DNA of 64,000 nucleotides, taken from positions 36,754 through 100,753 of the forward strand of contig NZ_JH650773.1 of the NCBI RefSeq assembly GCF_000259195.1, given 5' to 3'. Both the position numbers and the translations under genes were made by a program. The notes below the pieces were generated by a model. It worked only from the letters and a program-made list of their open reading frames with translations, was not told where the DNA came from and ran no database searches. This stretch comes from Pseudomonas donghuensis. Lineage in GTDB: Bacteria > Pseudomonadota > Gammaproteobacteria > Pseudomonadales > Pseudomonadaceae. Shown here piece after piece: positions 8,582-18,877 of this stretch (position 1 is its first letter; every line of letters starts with the position of its first letter).

Positions 8582-9430
8582 ATGGCATTAACCGTTAACA
8601 CTAACACTACCTCTCTGGGCGTTCAGAAGAACCTGAACCGCGCTTCCGACGCTCTGAGCACCTCGATGAGCCGTCTGTCCTCCGGCCTGAAAATCAACAG
8701 CGCCAAAGACGACGCCGCTGGCCTGCAGATCTCTACCCGTATGACCTCGCAGATCCGCGGTCAGACCATGGCAATCAAAAACGCCAACGACGGTATCTCG
8801 ATCGCCCAGACCGCTGAAGGCGCGATGCAAGAGCAGGTCAACATCCTGCAGCGTATGCGTGAACTGGCTCAACAGTCGCGAAACGACTCGAACGACTCGA
8901 CTAACCGTACCTCGCTGGACGGCGAGTTCAAGCAGCTGACTGCGGAACTGACTCGTATCGCCCAGTCCACCCAGCTGAACGGCAAGAACCTGCTGGACGG
9001 TTCGGCTAGCGTCATGACCTTCCAGGTCGGTTCCAACACTGGTGCTGAAAACCAGATCAAGATCGACCTGACCGGTAAGTTCCTGGCCAGCGACCTGGGT
9101 ATCACCAGCGCCATCACCATCGCCGGTAGCGACAGCGCCACTGCCGAAACCAACTTCTCGGCTGCCATGGTTGCAATCGACAAGGCTATCGGCACCATCG
9201 GTGACTCCCGCGCTGCGCTGGGTGCTGTACAAAACCGTATGACCAGCACCATCAACAACCTGCAAAACATCAACGAGAACGCCGAAGCTGCTCGTAGCCG
9301 TGTACAAGATACCGACTTCGCCGCTGAAACTGCTCAGATGACCAAGCAGCAAACTCTGCAACAAGCTTCGACTTCGGTTCTGGCCCAGGCCAACCAACTG
9401 CCGTCGGCGGTACTGAAGCTGCTGGGCTAA
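8582..9430 (+). CDS. fliC: Flagellin FliC (short type)
   Basis: A 282-aa flagellin, the filament subunit exported through the flagellar channel. The N-terminal D0/D1 helices (residues 1-140) and C-terminal D1/D0 helices (about 205-282) are fully present; the variable centre (about 145-200) is very short, so little of the D2/D3 surface domain remains. The conserved epitope recognised by plant FLS2 (flg22 region, residues 30-51) reads [20 protein letters not shown] at its start. The start is ATG with AGGA upstream. The gene has its own sigma-28 promoter and a terminator. The centre is rich in Ser and Thr, the likely acceptors for the glycosyltransferases encoded just upstream. Confidence 0.98.
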   Translation: MALTVNTNTTSLGVQKNLNRASDALSTSMSRLSSGLKINSAKDDAAGLQISTRMTSQIRGQTMAIKNANDGISIAQTAEGAMQEQVNILQRMRELAQQSRNDSNDSTNRTSLDGEFKQLTAELTRIAQSTQLNGKNLLDGSASVMTFQVGSNTGAENQIKIDLTGKFLASDLGITSAITIAGSDSATAETNFSAAMVAIDKAIGTIGDSRAALGAVQNRMTSTINNLQNINENAEAARSRVQDTDFAAETAQMTKQQTLQQASTSVLAQANQLPSAVLKLLG

Positions 9431-9446
9431 TCTCCTAGTGGTTATC

Positions 9447-9484
9447 GGCGGAGGAGTGCAACTACGGCGCTCCTCCGCCTTTTG
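9447..9484 (+). terminator. Intrinsic terminator after fliC
   Basis: GGCGGAGGAGTGC / GCGCTCCTCCGCC stem (13 bp with one G-T pair), 7-nt loop, then TTTT, 16 bases after the fliC stop. It limits read-through into flaG, so fliC makes the most message. Confidence 0.93.
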
Positions 9485-9501
9485 CATTGAGAGGTGGTGA
9501 C

Positions 9502-9867
9502 ATGGATATGAGCGTCAAGCTGAACCTGTCGTACCCGACGGTGAAGCCGGTCGAAGCGACCACCGAACGCCCTGCGGCGAAGCCCGTAGCGGGTGTTGAA
9601 GCCATCACGCCGGCCAAGGATGCTGCCGACAAAGGCTTGTCCGAAGCTGAGAAGGTGAAGAACGCGGTCAAGGATATCGAGAAGTTCCTTGCTTCATCGC
9701 GACGTAACCTTGAATTTTCCACGGATGAAGAATCCGGCCGAATTGTAGTTAAAGTCATCGCCAGTGAGACCGGAGAGCTGATCCGCCAACTTCCTTCGGA
9801 AGAGGCGTTGAAGATCGCTCACAGTCTGAGCGATGTAAACAGCCTGCTGTTCAACGCCAAGGTCTGA
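9502..9867 (+). CDS. flaG: FlaG family flagellar protein
   Basis: A 121-aa small protein from ATG 9502, with AGGTGG placed well before it. The N-terminal third is low in structure (Pro/Ala/Lys/Glu rich). The rest has the FlaG pattern: a helix (EAEKVKNAVKDIEKFLASS), then strands LEFSTDEESGRIVVKVIAS and the C-terminal motif GELIRQLPSEEALKIAHSL. FlaG is linked to filament length in other pseudomonads; its exact action is not settled. It sits between fliC and fliD, as in P. fluorescens and P. putida. Confidence 0.9.
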   Translation: MDMSVKLNLSYPTVKPVEATTERPAAKPVAGVEAITPAKDAADKGLSEAEKVKNAVKDIEKFLASSRRNLEFSTDEESGRIVVKVIASETGELIRQLPSEEALKIAHSLSDVNSLLFNAKV

Positions 9868-9943
9868 AGCTGACCTGGCAGTTGAGTGGCAAGTTCGCTA
9901 GCCTGGCAAGGCTAGGGCGGCGCGTAACCATGAGGGAGTAGTT

Positions 9944-11350
9944 ATGGCGAGTACAATTTTACCGAGTGTCGGTCTGGGTTCCGGCGTAGACATCAACAAG
10001 ATCGTTGATGTGCTCGTCAAGGCGGAAACCAATCCCAAGGCGAATCAGATCAAGCGCCAGACCGCCAACAACACGGCCATGCTTTCCGGGGTAGCGTCGC
10101 TCAAGAGTGCGCTTTCTGTGTACCAGGAAGCGATGAAAAAGCTCAATGATCCGAAGGCTCCGTCCTTCAACGCCTATACCGCGACCTCCAGCAGCGACGC
10201 CACGGTCAAGGCGACCTCGAACAATACCGCAGTACCGGGTACCTACTCGGTACTGGTCGAAAAACTCGCCACCTCGTCCAAGGTGGCCAGTCAGAACTTT
10301 ACCGGCGGTGCCAGCACGTCGATACCTGAAGGTGACCTGACCATCACCCAGGATGGTGTGATCCATACCGTGAAGGTTGGCCCAGGGGCGACCTTGCAGA
10401 CGGTACGCGACTCGATCAACACCTCGTTGGCCGAGAAGGGCATCAGTGCCAACATCGTCAACGGCAAGGACGGCTCGCGCCTGGTGTTCAGTTCGACCAA
10501 GACCGGTGAGGGTACCGACATCTCGGTCGATGGCATTGCCGAGCTGAAGATCGACGGCACTGTCTCGATGGCGAGTAACGGTGCCGGCTATATCGACGGC
10601 GTTGCCCAGAGCGCCAAGCTGACCATCGATGGTCTGCCGGTTACCAGCAAGACCAATACCGTTGATGGTGCCATCAGCGGCATCAGCCTGGAGCTGCTCC
10701 AGGTCACCGGGCTTGATAAGGACAAGGCAATCAAGGTTACTGTCGGTGAAAACACCGAAGGCCTGAAGACATCGGTCAAGGCTTTTGTCGATGCCTACAA
10801 TACGCTGGTCAAGGCCGCCAATGCGCTGAGCGCGGTGTCCAAGGATGCAGACGGCAAAACCGTACTCGGGCCGTTGACCAGCGATCCGACCACTCGCTCG
10901 CTGCTGTCCGAGCTGCGCAAGCAGCTGTCTACCCCGTCGGGGAGTGGTCGCCTGACCACGCTCAGTCAGCTGGGTATCAACACGGCCAAGGACGGTACCC
11001 TGGAGTTCAACTCCACCAAGTACGACGCGGCGATGAAGGATAAAAAGCTCGGCCCTGACGTGCAGGAGCTGTTCACCGGCACCAATGGCGTGTTCGCGAA
11101 CATGACCAAGGCTGTCGAGCCGTACCTGCAGACGGGCGGCATCCTCGACTCGCGCAAGGCCGGCCTGGACAAGCTGCAAAAGGACCTGTCCGATCAGCAA
11201 CTGGCGCTTGACCGTCGTATCACCTCGCTCACCGAGTCGCTGACCAAGCGCTATGTGGCCATGGATACCCTGGTCGGCAAGCTCGAGGCGCAGCGCAAGA
11301 ACATCGCCTCGATGTTCGCCTCGATCGAGGCGCAGCAGAAAAACTCCTGA
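9944..11350 (+). CDS. fliD: Flagellar filament cap protein FliD
   Basis: A 468-aa cap (HAP2) protein that folds incoming flagellin at the filament tip and also carries adhesive ability in pseudomonads. The start is typical (MASTILPSVGLGSGVDINKIV, with the GLGSG-D motif), followed by N-terminal and C-terminal coiled-coil segments (about 15-60 and 390-465). The centre (80-330) is Thr/Ser/Asp rich and beta-stranded, as expected of the D2/D3 head. GAGGGAG lies before the ATG. It is probably transcribed together with flaG and closed by a terminator before fliS. Confidence 0.96.
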   Translation: MASTILPSVGLGSGVDINKIVDVLVKAETNPKANQIKRQTANNTAMLSGVASLKSALSVYQEAMKKLNDPKAPSFNAYTATSSSDATVKATSNNTAVPGTYSVLVEKLATSSKVASQNFTGGASTSIPEGDLTITQDGVIHTVKVGPGATLQTVRDSINTSLAEKGISANIVNGKDGSRLVFSSTKTGEGTDISVDGIAELKIDGTVSMASNGAGYIDGVAQSAKLTIDGLPVTSKTNTVDGAISGISLELLQVTGLDKDKAIKVTVGENTEGLKTSVKAFVDAYNTLVKAANALSAVSKDADGKTVLGPLTSDPTTRSLLSELRKQLSTPSGSGRLTTLSQLGINTAKDGTLEFNSTKYDAAMKDKKLGPDVQELFTGTNGVFANMTKAVEPYLQTGGILDSRKAGLDKLQKDLSDQQLALDRRITSLTESLTKRYVAMDTLVGKLEAQRKNIASMFASIEAQQKNS

Positions 11351-11366
11351 TTCAGCGCGGTGACAC

Positions 11367-11404
11367 AAGCCCGGCAGTATCCCTAGGGGGACTCCGGGCT
11401 TTTT
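11367..11404 (+). terminator. Intrinsic terminator after fliD
   Basis: AAGCCCGG ... CCGGGCTT with a 19-nt loop, followed by TTT, 17 bases after the fliD stop. The stem is 8 bp. It lies directly before the fliS promoter. Confidence 0.8.
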
Positions 11405-11415
11405 GCCGTACGCGC

Positions 11416-11442
11416 TAAAGTTTTTTGACGCGCAGACGATAC
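11416..11442 (+). promoter_or_regulatory. FliA (sigma-28) promoter of fliST
   Basis: TAAA (11416-11419), exactly 15 bases, then GACGATAC (11435-11442), close to TAAA-N15-GCCGATAA and very like the fliC promoter of this window. It is 42 bases before the fliS start, so the export chaperones can be made independently of fliD. Confidence 0.8.
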
Positions 11443-11483
11443 AAGCGGTATATGAAACCTTTTTTGCGGTGACGAGGTAGAGC

Positions 11484-11879
11484 ATGAATCCGATGTTGGC
11501 CCTTCGGCAGTACCAGAAAGTCAACGGCGTGGCGCAGACCTCCGTGGCCAGCCCGCACCGTCTGGTACAGATGTTGATGCAGGGTGGTCTGGATCGAATT
11601 GCCCAGGCCAAGGGCGCCATGGCGCGCAACGATGTGGCCCAGCGCGGCATCCTGATCGGCAAGGCCATAGGTATCGTTGGCGGCCTGCGCGAAGGCCTGG
11701 ACCTGGAAAACCATGCTGACTCGCTGACTGACCTGGACAACCTGTATTCGTACATGAGCAAGCGCCTGGTCGAGGCGAACGTGCAGAACGACCCGGAGAT
11801 CCTCAATGAGGTGGCCCGGTTGTTGATTACTGTCAAGGAAGGTTGGGACGCTATCGGCGAGCAGCCCGCCGACGTCTGA
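11484..11879 (+). CDS. fliS: Flagellin export chaperone FliS
   Basis: A 131-aa all-helical protein. FliS binds the C-terminal D0 helix of flagellin in the cytoplasm, blocks early polymerisation and delivers it to FlhA. The N-terminal motif (LRQYQKV, then SPHRLVQMLMQGGLDRIAQAK) and the helical pattern LTDLDNLYSYMSKRLVEANVQND are typical. The length is normal. It is followed 13 bases later by fliT, with which it forms one unit from the sigma-28 promoter at 11416. Confidence 0.95.
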   Translation: MNPMLALRQYQKVNGVAQTSVASPHRLVQMLMQGGLDRIAQAKGAMARNDVAQRGILIGKAIGIVGGLREGLDLENHADSLTDLDNLYSYMSKRLVEANVQNDPEILNEVARLLITVKEGWDAIGEQPADV

Positions 11880-11892
11880 ACAGGAGATTGCC

Positions 11893-12189
11893 ATGAGTGT
11901 CGTGCTCGAACGTATCGAACAAACCCGCGAGGCATTGCTCGGGGCCCTGGCCAGTCGCGACTGGGAGGCGATCAGCGAGCTCGACGTCAGTTGCCGTCTG
12001 TGTGTCGATGACGTGCTGGCCGAGGCGTCGGTCGATGAGCTGACGCTGCGCAGCAAGCTTGAAGAGTTGCTGGGCGTGTACAAGGAATTAATCGAGGTTG
12101 CAAGCGGGGAGCGTCAATCAATAGTCGATGAGATGATGCAGATCCGACAAGCCAAAAACGCGGCAAAGGTATACCATTTGTTCAGCTGA
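11893..12189 (+). CDS. fliT: Flagellar protein FliT-like chaperone
   Basis: A 98-aa helical protein directly after fliS. In enteric bacteria FliT is the chaperone of the cap protein FliD and also a regulator; the Pseudomonas protein at this spot is short and diverged, so identification rests on position, size and an all-helix pattern (VLERIEQTREALLGALASRDWEAISELD, here only a small part of the chain is diagnostic). AGGAG stands before the ATG. Being next to fliD and fliS supports a chaperone role; FliD as its client is inferred. Confidence 0.75.
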   Translation: MSVVLERIEQTREALLGALASRDWEAISELDVSCRLCVDDVLAEASVDELTLRSKLEELLGVYKELIEVASGERQSIVDEMMQIRQAKNAAKVYHLFS

Positions 12190-12241
12190 AACTGGGCAAA
12201 ACAAAAAGCAGTGCGCCATAAATTTGACTATGTACGGTTTT

Positions 12242-12269
12242 TTGACTTAACTAGTGGCTGTTTTCTAAT
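12242..12269 (+). promoter_or_regulatory. Probable sigma-70 promoter of fleQ
   Basis: TTGACT (12242-12247), a 16-base spacer, then TCTAAT (12264-12269): five of six matches in each box. It is 91 bases before the fleQ start. A master activator placed at the top of the cascade is expected to use sigma-70, in line with P. aeruginosa fleQ. Confidence 0.5.
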
Positions 12270-12359
12270 TTCAGACGTCCGAACACTGACCGTTCAGTCG
12301 GAATGATGTCGAGCTTGCCCTTACAAGGGCGCCGAGATGACTAGGGAAGTTGTTATTGC

Positions 12360-13835
12360 ATGTGGCGTGAAACCAAAATTCTCCTGATCGATGACGATAG
12401 CGCTCGCCGCCGTGATCTGGCAGTAGTGTTGAATTTTCTTGGCGAAGAAAATTTGCCCTGCTCGAGCCATGATTGGCAGCAGGTTGTCGAGTCGTTGTCA
12501 TCCAGTCGTGAAGTGCTCTGTGTCCTGATCGGGGCCGTGAATGCTCCGGCAAGTCTGATGGGCTTGCTTAAGACAGTGGCTGGGTGGGATGAGTTCCTTC
12601 CGGTTCTGCTTTTGGGCGAAATTTCTTCTGCCGAGTTGCCGGAAGACCTGCGCCGTCGCGTTCTCTCCAACCTTGAAATGCCGCCGAGCTACAGCAAACT
12701 GCTCGATTCGCTGCACCGTGCCCAGGTCTATCGCGAGATGTACGACCAGGCCCGCGAGCGCGGTCGCCAGCGCGAACCCAATCTGTTCCGCAGCCTGGTC
12801 GGTACCAGCCGGGCCATTCAGCACGTCCGGCAGATGATGCAGCAGGTGGCGGACACCGACGCCAGCGTGCTGATCCTCGGCGAGTCGGGGACCGGCAAGG
12901 AAGTGGTCGCGCGCAATCTGCACTACCATTCCAAGCGCCGCGAAGCGCCGTTCGTGCCGGTCAACTGCGGCGCGATTCCGGCCGAGCTGCTTGAAAGCGA
13001 ACTGTTCGGCCACGAAAAGGGCGCCTTTACCGGGGCGATCACCAGCCGCGCCGGGCGTTTCGAGCTGGCCAATGGCGGTACCCTGTTCCTCGACGAGATC
13101 GGCGACATGCCGTTGCCGATGCAGGTCAAGCTGTTGCGCGTGTTGCAGGAGCGCACCTTCGAGCGCGTGGGCAGCAACAAGACCCAGAGCATCGACGTGC
13201 GCATCATCGCCGCGACCCACAAGAACCTCGAAAGCATGATCGAGGTGGGTACCTTCCGCGAAGACCTGTATTACCGCCTCAATGTCTTCCCCATCGAGAT
13301 GGCCCCGCTGCGCGAGCGCGTCGAGGACATTCCGTTGCTGATGAACGAGCTGATCTCGCGCATGGAGCACGAGAAGCGTGGCTCGATCCGTTTCAACTCG
13401 GCGGCGATCATGTCGCTGTGCCGTCATGGCTGGCCGGGCAACGTCCGTGAACTGGCCAACCTGGTCGAGCGCATGGCGATCATGCATCCGTACGGGGTCA
13501 TCGGTGTGTCGGAGCTACCGAAGAAGTTCCGCTACGTCGACGACGAAGACGAGCAACTGGTCGACAGCCTGCGCTCGGACCTGGAAGAGCGCGTGGCCAT
13601 CAACGGCCATACGCCGAACTTCGCCAGCCACGCCATGCTCCCGCCTGAAGGCCTGGACCTCAAGGACTACCTCGGTGGGCTTGAGCAGGGTCTGATCCAG
13701 CAGGCGCTGGATGATGCCAACGGTATCGTCGCCCGCGCCGCCGAGCGCCTGCGCATTCGCCGCACGACCTTGGTGGAGAAGATGCGCAAGTACGGCATGA
13801 GCCGTCGCGACGGGGATGAGCAGGCGGAGGATTGA
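12360..13835 (+). CDS. fleQ: Flagellar master regulator FleQ
   Basis: A 491-aa sigma-54 activator at the top of the flagellar cascade, which also binds c-di-GMP and controls biofilm matrix genes. The order is an N-terminal receiver-like (FleQ) domain at 1-125, AAA+ core at about 145-385 and a Fis-type helix-turn-helix at about 445-485 ([19 protein letters not shown]). The receiver lacks the usual phospho-Asp motif (CVLIGAV stands there), so it is not controlled by phosphorylation. LFRS (142-145), the c-di-GMP switch motif, Walker A GESGTGKE (about 174) and GAFTGA (about 221), which contacts sigma-54, are intact. FleN, encoded at 35731, is its known antagonist. The start follows the conserved MWRETK beginning. 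Confidence 0.97.
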   Translation: MWRETKILLIDDDSARRRDLAVVLNFLGEENLPCSSHDWQQVVESLSSSREVLCVLIGAVNAPASLMGLLKTVAGWDEFLPVLLLGEISSAELPEDLRRRVLSNLEMPPSYSKLLDSLHRAQVYREMYDQARERGRQREPNLFRSLVGTSRAIQHVRQMMQQVADTDASVLILGESGTGKEVVARNLHYHSKRREAPFVPVNCGAIPAELLESELFGHEKGAFTGAITSRAGRFELANGGTLFLDEIGDMPLPMQVKLLRVLQERTFERVGSNKTQSIDVRIIAATHKNLESMIEVGTFREDLYYRLNVFPIEMAPLRERVEDIPLLMNELISRMEHEKRGSIRFNSAAIMSLCRHGWPGNVRELANLVERMAIMHPYGVIGVSELPKKFRYVDDEDEQLVDSLRSDLEERVAINGHTPNFASHAMLPPEGLDLKDYLGGLEQGLIQQALDDANGIVARAAERLRIRRTTLVEKMRKYGMSRRDGDEQAED

Positions 13836-13845
13836 CGCCTGTGTC

Positions 13846-13879
13846 GCCATGATGAGTTGCGTAGCGCGCTCATCATGGC
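13846..13879 (+). other. Hairpin after fleQ
   Basis: GCCATGATGAG / CTCATCATGGC, an 11-bp perfect stem with a 12-base loop just after the fleQ stop. No T tract follows, so it could end transcription only weakly; mRNA 3-prime-end protection is also possible. It separates fleQ from the sigma-54 promoter of fleSR. Confidence 0.6.
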
Positions 13880-13970
13880 CAATAACCCTATCTTTCAAAG
13901 GGCTGTAAAGCCCGCCCCATCGGCCTTTGCCAGCGCCCTGCAGCGTTGCTCGCAGCCACTCTGAAACTAT

Positions 13971-13987
13971 CCGGCACGGCTATTGCT
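13971..13987 (+). promoter_or_regulatory. Sigma-54 promoter of fleSR
   Basis: CCGGCACGGCTATTGCT has GG (13973-13974) and GC (13985-13986) exactly 10 bases apart and fits TGGCACG-N4-TTGCT in most positions. It is 53 bases before fleS. FleQ plus RpoN activation of fleSR is established in P. aeruginosa. Confidence 0.85.
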
Positions 13988-14039
13988 ATATCGCTGACAC
14001 CATACCGTTTTATGACGGTCAGTCACGCGAGAGAGCACG

Positions 14040-15250
14040 ATGCCCCAGGTCGCCACCATCTCCTGTGTCCCTGAACCGAAGGGGCCGAACGCCGCCGAGC
14101 AGGAAAGCCGCCTCGGTCTTGAGCAGGCCTTTGCCTTGTTCGATCAGGTGTCCACCCAGCTCAGTGAGTCTTATAACCTGCTCGAAGCCCGGGTCACCGA
14201 ACTCAAGGGTGAGCTGGCAGTGGTCAGTGCCCAGCGCATGGCCGAGCTTGCCGAGAAGGAGCGCCTGGCCAACCGTTTGCAGAACCTGCTCGACCTGTTG
14301 CCGGGCGGGGTCATTGTCATCGATGGCCTGGGCCGTGTGCGCGAGGCCAATCCAGCGGCCTGTGACCTGCTCGGCGAGCCGCTGGTGGGCGAGCTGTGGC
14401 GCCAGGTGATTGCCCGCAGTTTTGCCCCGCGCGAGGATGACGGTCATGAGGTGTCGCTGCGCGATGGCCGGCGCCTGTCGATCGCCACGCGCTCGCTGGA
14501 TGCCGAGCCTGGGCAACTGGTGCTGCTCAACGACCTTACCGAAACCCGTCGCCTGCAAGACCAACTGTCCCGGCACGAGCGCCTGTCGTCCCTGGGGCGC
14601 ATGGTTGCCTCCCTGGCTCATCAGATTCGCACGCCGTTGTCGGCGGCCATGCTCTATGCCAGCCATCTGGCCGAGCAAAGCCTGCCGGTTGAAACCCAGC
14701 AGCGATTTGCCGGCAGCCTCAAGGAGCGCCTGCATGAACTGGAGCACCAGGTGCGCGACATGCTGGTGTTTGCCCGCGGTGAGTTGCCGCTGACCGATCG
14801 GCTGACACCCAAGGCGCTGTTCCAGGCGTTGCAGCAGGCGGCTCAGACCCATGTCCAGGGGCATGCCGTGCGCTGGCAGTGCGACAGTCACTTGGGCGAG
14901 TTGCTGTGTAATCGCGACACCCTGGTCGGCGCCCTGCTCAACCTGGTCGAAAACGCGGTGCAGGCCAGTGGCGAGCCTGCGCGGCTCAAGGTTCACCTGT
15001 ATCGGCGCGAGCAGGTGCTGCACCTGTGCATCAGCGATGCCGGTGGCGGTATCGACAGCGCCTTGCTGGCGCGCCTGGGCGAGCCGTTCCTGACCACCAA
15101 GGCCACCGGTACCGGGCTGGGCCTGGCGGTAGTCAAGGCGGTGGTGCGCGCCCATCAGGGCAGTTTGCAATTACGTTCGCGACCGGGTCGCGGCACCTGT
15201 GCCCGGATCAGCCTGCCGCTGATCGGCGCGCAGCAGGCGGAGACAGAGTA

Positions 15251-15251
<1 letters not shown>
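14040..15251 (+). CDS. fleS: Flagellar sensor histidine kinase FleS
   Basis: A 403-aa cytoplasmic kinase with no membrane segment. A coiled coil at about 25-85 leads to a PAS domain at about 85-180, the HisKA H-box (SLAHQIRTPLSAAM, about 197-210) and an HATPase_c domain (N box NLVENAVQAS, G boxes DAGGGI and GTGLGLAVV) up to residue 400. It phosphorylates FleR to turn on the later flagellar genes. The stop overlaps the fleR start (TAATG), showing translational coupling. The signal it senses through PAS is unknown. Confidence 0.96.
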
Positions 15252-16633
<1,382 letters not shown>

Positions 16634-16676
16634 CAGGGTGTTGAATTAGAGTTTTTGTTCGGGCCGCGGGCAGAGC

Positions 16677-16692
16677 TGGCACTCTTGTTGCT
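16677..16692 (+). promoter_or_regulatory. Sigma-54 promoter of fliEFGHIJ
   Basis: TGGCACTCTTGTTGCT has GG (16678-16679) and GC (16690-16691) 10 bases apart and matches the strong consensus TGGCAC-N5-TTGCT. It is 62 bases before the fliE ATG. A GTCAA element at 16719 in the leader may belong to a FleQ site, which in P. aeruginosa lies downstream of this promoter. Confidence 0.93.
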
Positions 16693-16753
16693 ATGTCCTG
16701 CCTATCCGCTGCGTGAGTGTCAAAAAAATGCGGGCCGTCGGAGAGAGAAGTCC

Positions 16754-17080
16754 ATGAGCCAAGGTGTTGAATTTAATCGATTGATGTTGGACATGCGGGC
16801 CATGCAAATGGACGCCATGTCGATGCCGAAGGCTGCGGCTGCGCCAGAGCTCGGTTCGAGCAATTTTGCCGACATGCTGGGGCAGGCCATCAACAAGGTC
16901 AGCGATACCCAGCAGGCCTCCACGCAGTTGGCCAACGCTTTCGAAATTGGTAAAAGCGGCGTAGACCTCACCGACGTGATGATCGCTTCGCAAAAAGCCA
17001 GTGTGTCGTTCCAGGCCTTGACCCAGGTGCGCAACAAGCTGGTGCAGGCCTATCAAGACATCATGCAGATGCCGGTATAA
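16754..17080 (+). CDS. fliE: Flagellar MS-ring/rod adaptor FliE
   Basis: A 108-aa protein from ATG 16754, preceded by GAGAGAAG. FliE is the first rod protein and links the MS ring to the rod, and its assembly is needed for export of other rod proteins. The C-terminal half has the family pattern ([34 protein letters not shown], ending [18 protein letters not shown]). The N-terminus is Met/Ala rich and flexible. It is first in the fliEFGHIJ operon. Confidence 0.96.
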   Translation: MSQGVEFNRLMLDMRAMQMDAMSMPKAAAAPELGSSNFADMLGQAINKVSDTQQASTQLANAFEIGKSGVDLTDVMIASQKASVSFQALTQVRNKLVQAYQDIMQMPV

Positions 17081-17095
17081 GGGCGAGATTGAGTC

Positions 17096-18877
17096 ATGGC
17101 CGAAGCAGTCGTCGATAACGTGCCCGCCAAAAGCAGCGGGTCAGCGCCCAAGCCGCCGTTGTTCGGCATGTCGTTCCTGGAAAACATCTCGCAGATGCCG
17201 ATGCTGCGTCAGGTCGGCCTGCTGGTCGGTCTGGCCGCGAGCGTGGCGATCGGCTTTGCCGTGGTGCTGTGGTCGCAGCAGCCGGACTACCGGCCGCTGT
17301 ACGGCAGCCTGGCCGGCATGGACACCAAGCAGGTCATGGACACCCTGGCCGCTGCCGACATCCCCTACAACGTCGAACCCAATTCCGGGGCCCTGTTGGT
17401 CAAGGCCGACGATATTTCCCGTGCCCGCCTGAAGCTGGCTGCCGCCGGCGTGGCGCCGAGCGATGGCAATGTCGGCTTCGAGATCCTCGACAAGGAGCAG
17501 GGCCTGGGCACCAGCCAGTTCATGGAGGCCACCCGTTACCGTCGTGGCCTGGAAGGCGAACTGGCGCGGACTATCTCCAGCCTCAACAACGTCAAGGGTG
17601 CCCGCGTGCACCTGGCGATTCCTAAAAGTTCGGTGTTCGTACGTGACGAGCGCAAGCCCAGCGCTTCGGTACTGGTCGAGCTGTACCCGGGGCGCGCCCT
17701 GGAAGCCGGTCAGGTGATGGCCATTGTCAACCTGGTGGCGACCAGCGTGCCGGAGCTGAACAAGTCCCAGGTCACCGTGGTCGACCAGAAGGGCAACCTG
17801 CTGTCCGATCAGGCGGAAAACTCCGAGCTGACCATGGCTGGCAAGCAGTTTGACTACAGTCGCCGCATGGAAGGCCTGCTGACCCAGCGTGTGCACAACA
17901 TCCTCCAGCCGGTGCTGGGCAACGATCGCTACAAGGCTGAAGTGTCGGCCGATGTTGACTTCAGCGCGGTCGAGTCGACCTCCGAGCAGTTCAACCCTGA
18001 CCAGCCGGCGCTGCGCAGCGAGCAGTCGGTCAACGAACAACGCTCCAGCAGCATGGGGCCGCAAGGTGTGCCCGGTGCCCTGAGCAACCAGCCACCCGGC
18101 CCGGCCTCGGCGCCGCAGACCACCGGCGGCACGCAAACCGCTGCCAGCGCCATTCAGCCGGGTCAGCCGCTGCTCGATGCCAACGGCCAGCAGATCATGG
18201 ACCCGGCCACCGGCCAGCCGATGCTCGCGCCGTACCCGGCCGACAAGCGTCAGCAGTCGACCAAGAACTTCGAGCTGGACCGTTCCATCAGCCATACCCG
18301 TCAGCAGCAGGGGCGCCTGACCCGCCTGTCGGTGGCCGTGGTGGTCGATGACCAGCTCAAGGTCGACCCGGCCACCGGCGATGCCGCCCGCACGCCGTGG
18401 GCTGCCGAGGACCTGGCGCGCTTTACCCGCCTGGTGCAGGACGCGGTGGGCTTCGACGCCAGCCGCGGTGACAGCGTCAGCGTGATCAACGTGCCGTTCG
18501 CCGCCGACCGTGGCGAGGTGATCAGCGAAATTCCGTTCTACTCGCAGCCATGGTTCTGGGACATCATCAAGCAGGTCATGGGTGTGCTGTTCATCCTGGT
18601 CCTGGTGTTCGGCGTGCTGCGTCCGGTCCTCAACAACATCACCGGCAATGGCAAGCAAGGCGCCGGTGCCGATGGCGACATGGAACTGGGCGGCATGCTC
18701 GGTCTGGATGGCGATCTGGCCAACGACCGCGTCAGCCTGGGTGGTCCGCAAAGCATTCTGCTGCCAAGCCCGAGCGAGGGTTATGACGCACAGCTCAATG
18801 CAATCAAGAGCCTGGTGGCCGAAGACCCGGGTCGTGTGGCCCAGGTCGTGAAAGAGTGGATCAACGCCGATGAGTGA
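17096..18877 (+). CDS. fliF: Flagellar MS-ring protein FliF
   Basis: A 593-aa inner-membrane protein that forms the MS ring, the base on which the rotor and export gate are built. A first membrane segment spans about residues 40-58 and a second about 485-510 (MGVLFILVLVFGVLRPVL). Between them are the periplasmic ring-building domains, with a Pro/Gln-rich loop at about 305-385. The cytoplasmic C-terminus (about 540-593) ends in the FliG-binding segment (DPGRVAQVVKEWINADE). It overlaps fliG by 8 bases. Confidence 0.97.
   Translation: MAEAVVDNVPAKSSGSAPKPPLFGMSFLENISQMPMLRQVGLLVGLAASVAIGFAVVLWSQQPDYRPLYGSLAGMDTKQVMDTLAAADIPYNVEPNSGALLVKADDISRARLKLAAAGVAPSDGNVGFEILDKEQGLGTSQFMEATRYRRGLEGELARTISSLNNVKGARVHLAIPKSSVFVRDERKPSASVLVELYPGRALEAGQVMAIVNLVATSVPELNKSQVTVVDQKGNLLSDQAENSELTMAGKQFDYSRRMEGLLTQRVHNILQPVLGNDRYKAEVSADVDFSAVESTSEQFNPDQPALRSEQSVNEQRSSSMGPQGVPGALSNQPPGPASAPQTTGGTQTAASAIQPGQPLLDANGQQIMDPATGQPMLAPYPADKRQQSTKNFELDRSISHTRQQQGRLTRLSVAVVVDDQLKVDPATGDAARTPWAAEDLARFTRLVQDAVGFDASRGDSVSVINVPFAADRGEVISEIPFYSQPWFWDIIKQVMGVLFILVLVFGVLRPVLNNITGNGKQGAGADGDMELGGMLGLDGDLANDRVSLGGPQSILLPSPSEGYDAQLNAIKSLVAEDPGRVAQVVKEWINADE

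Noticed and set aside
9959..11935. 658-residue minus-strand frame under fliD and fliS
   Set aside because: It crosses two known genes, a terminator and a promoter, and looks like antisense translation.
12360..12740. FleQ receiver as a decayed domain indicating a damaged gene
   Set aside because: Loss of the phospho-Asp is normal for FleQ; the rest of the protein is complete.
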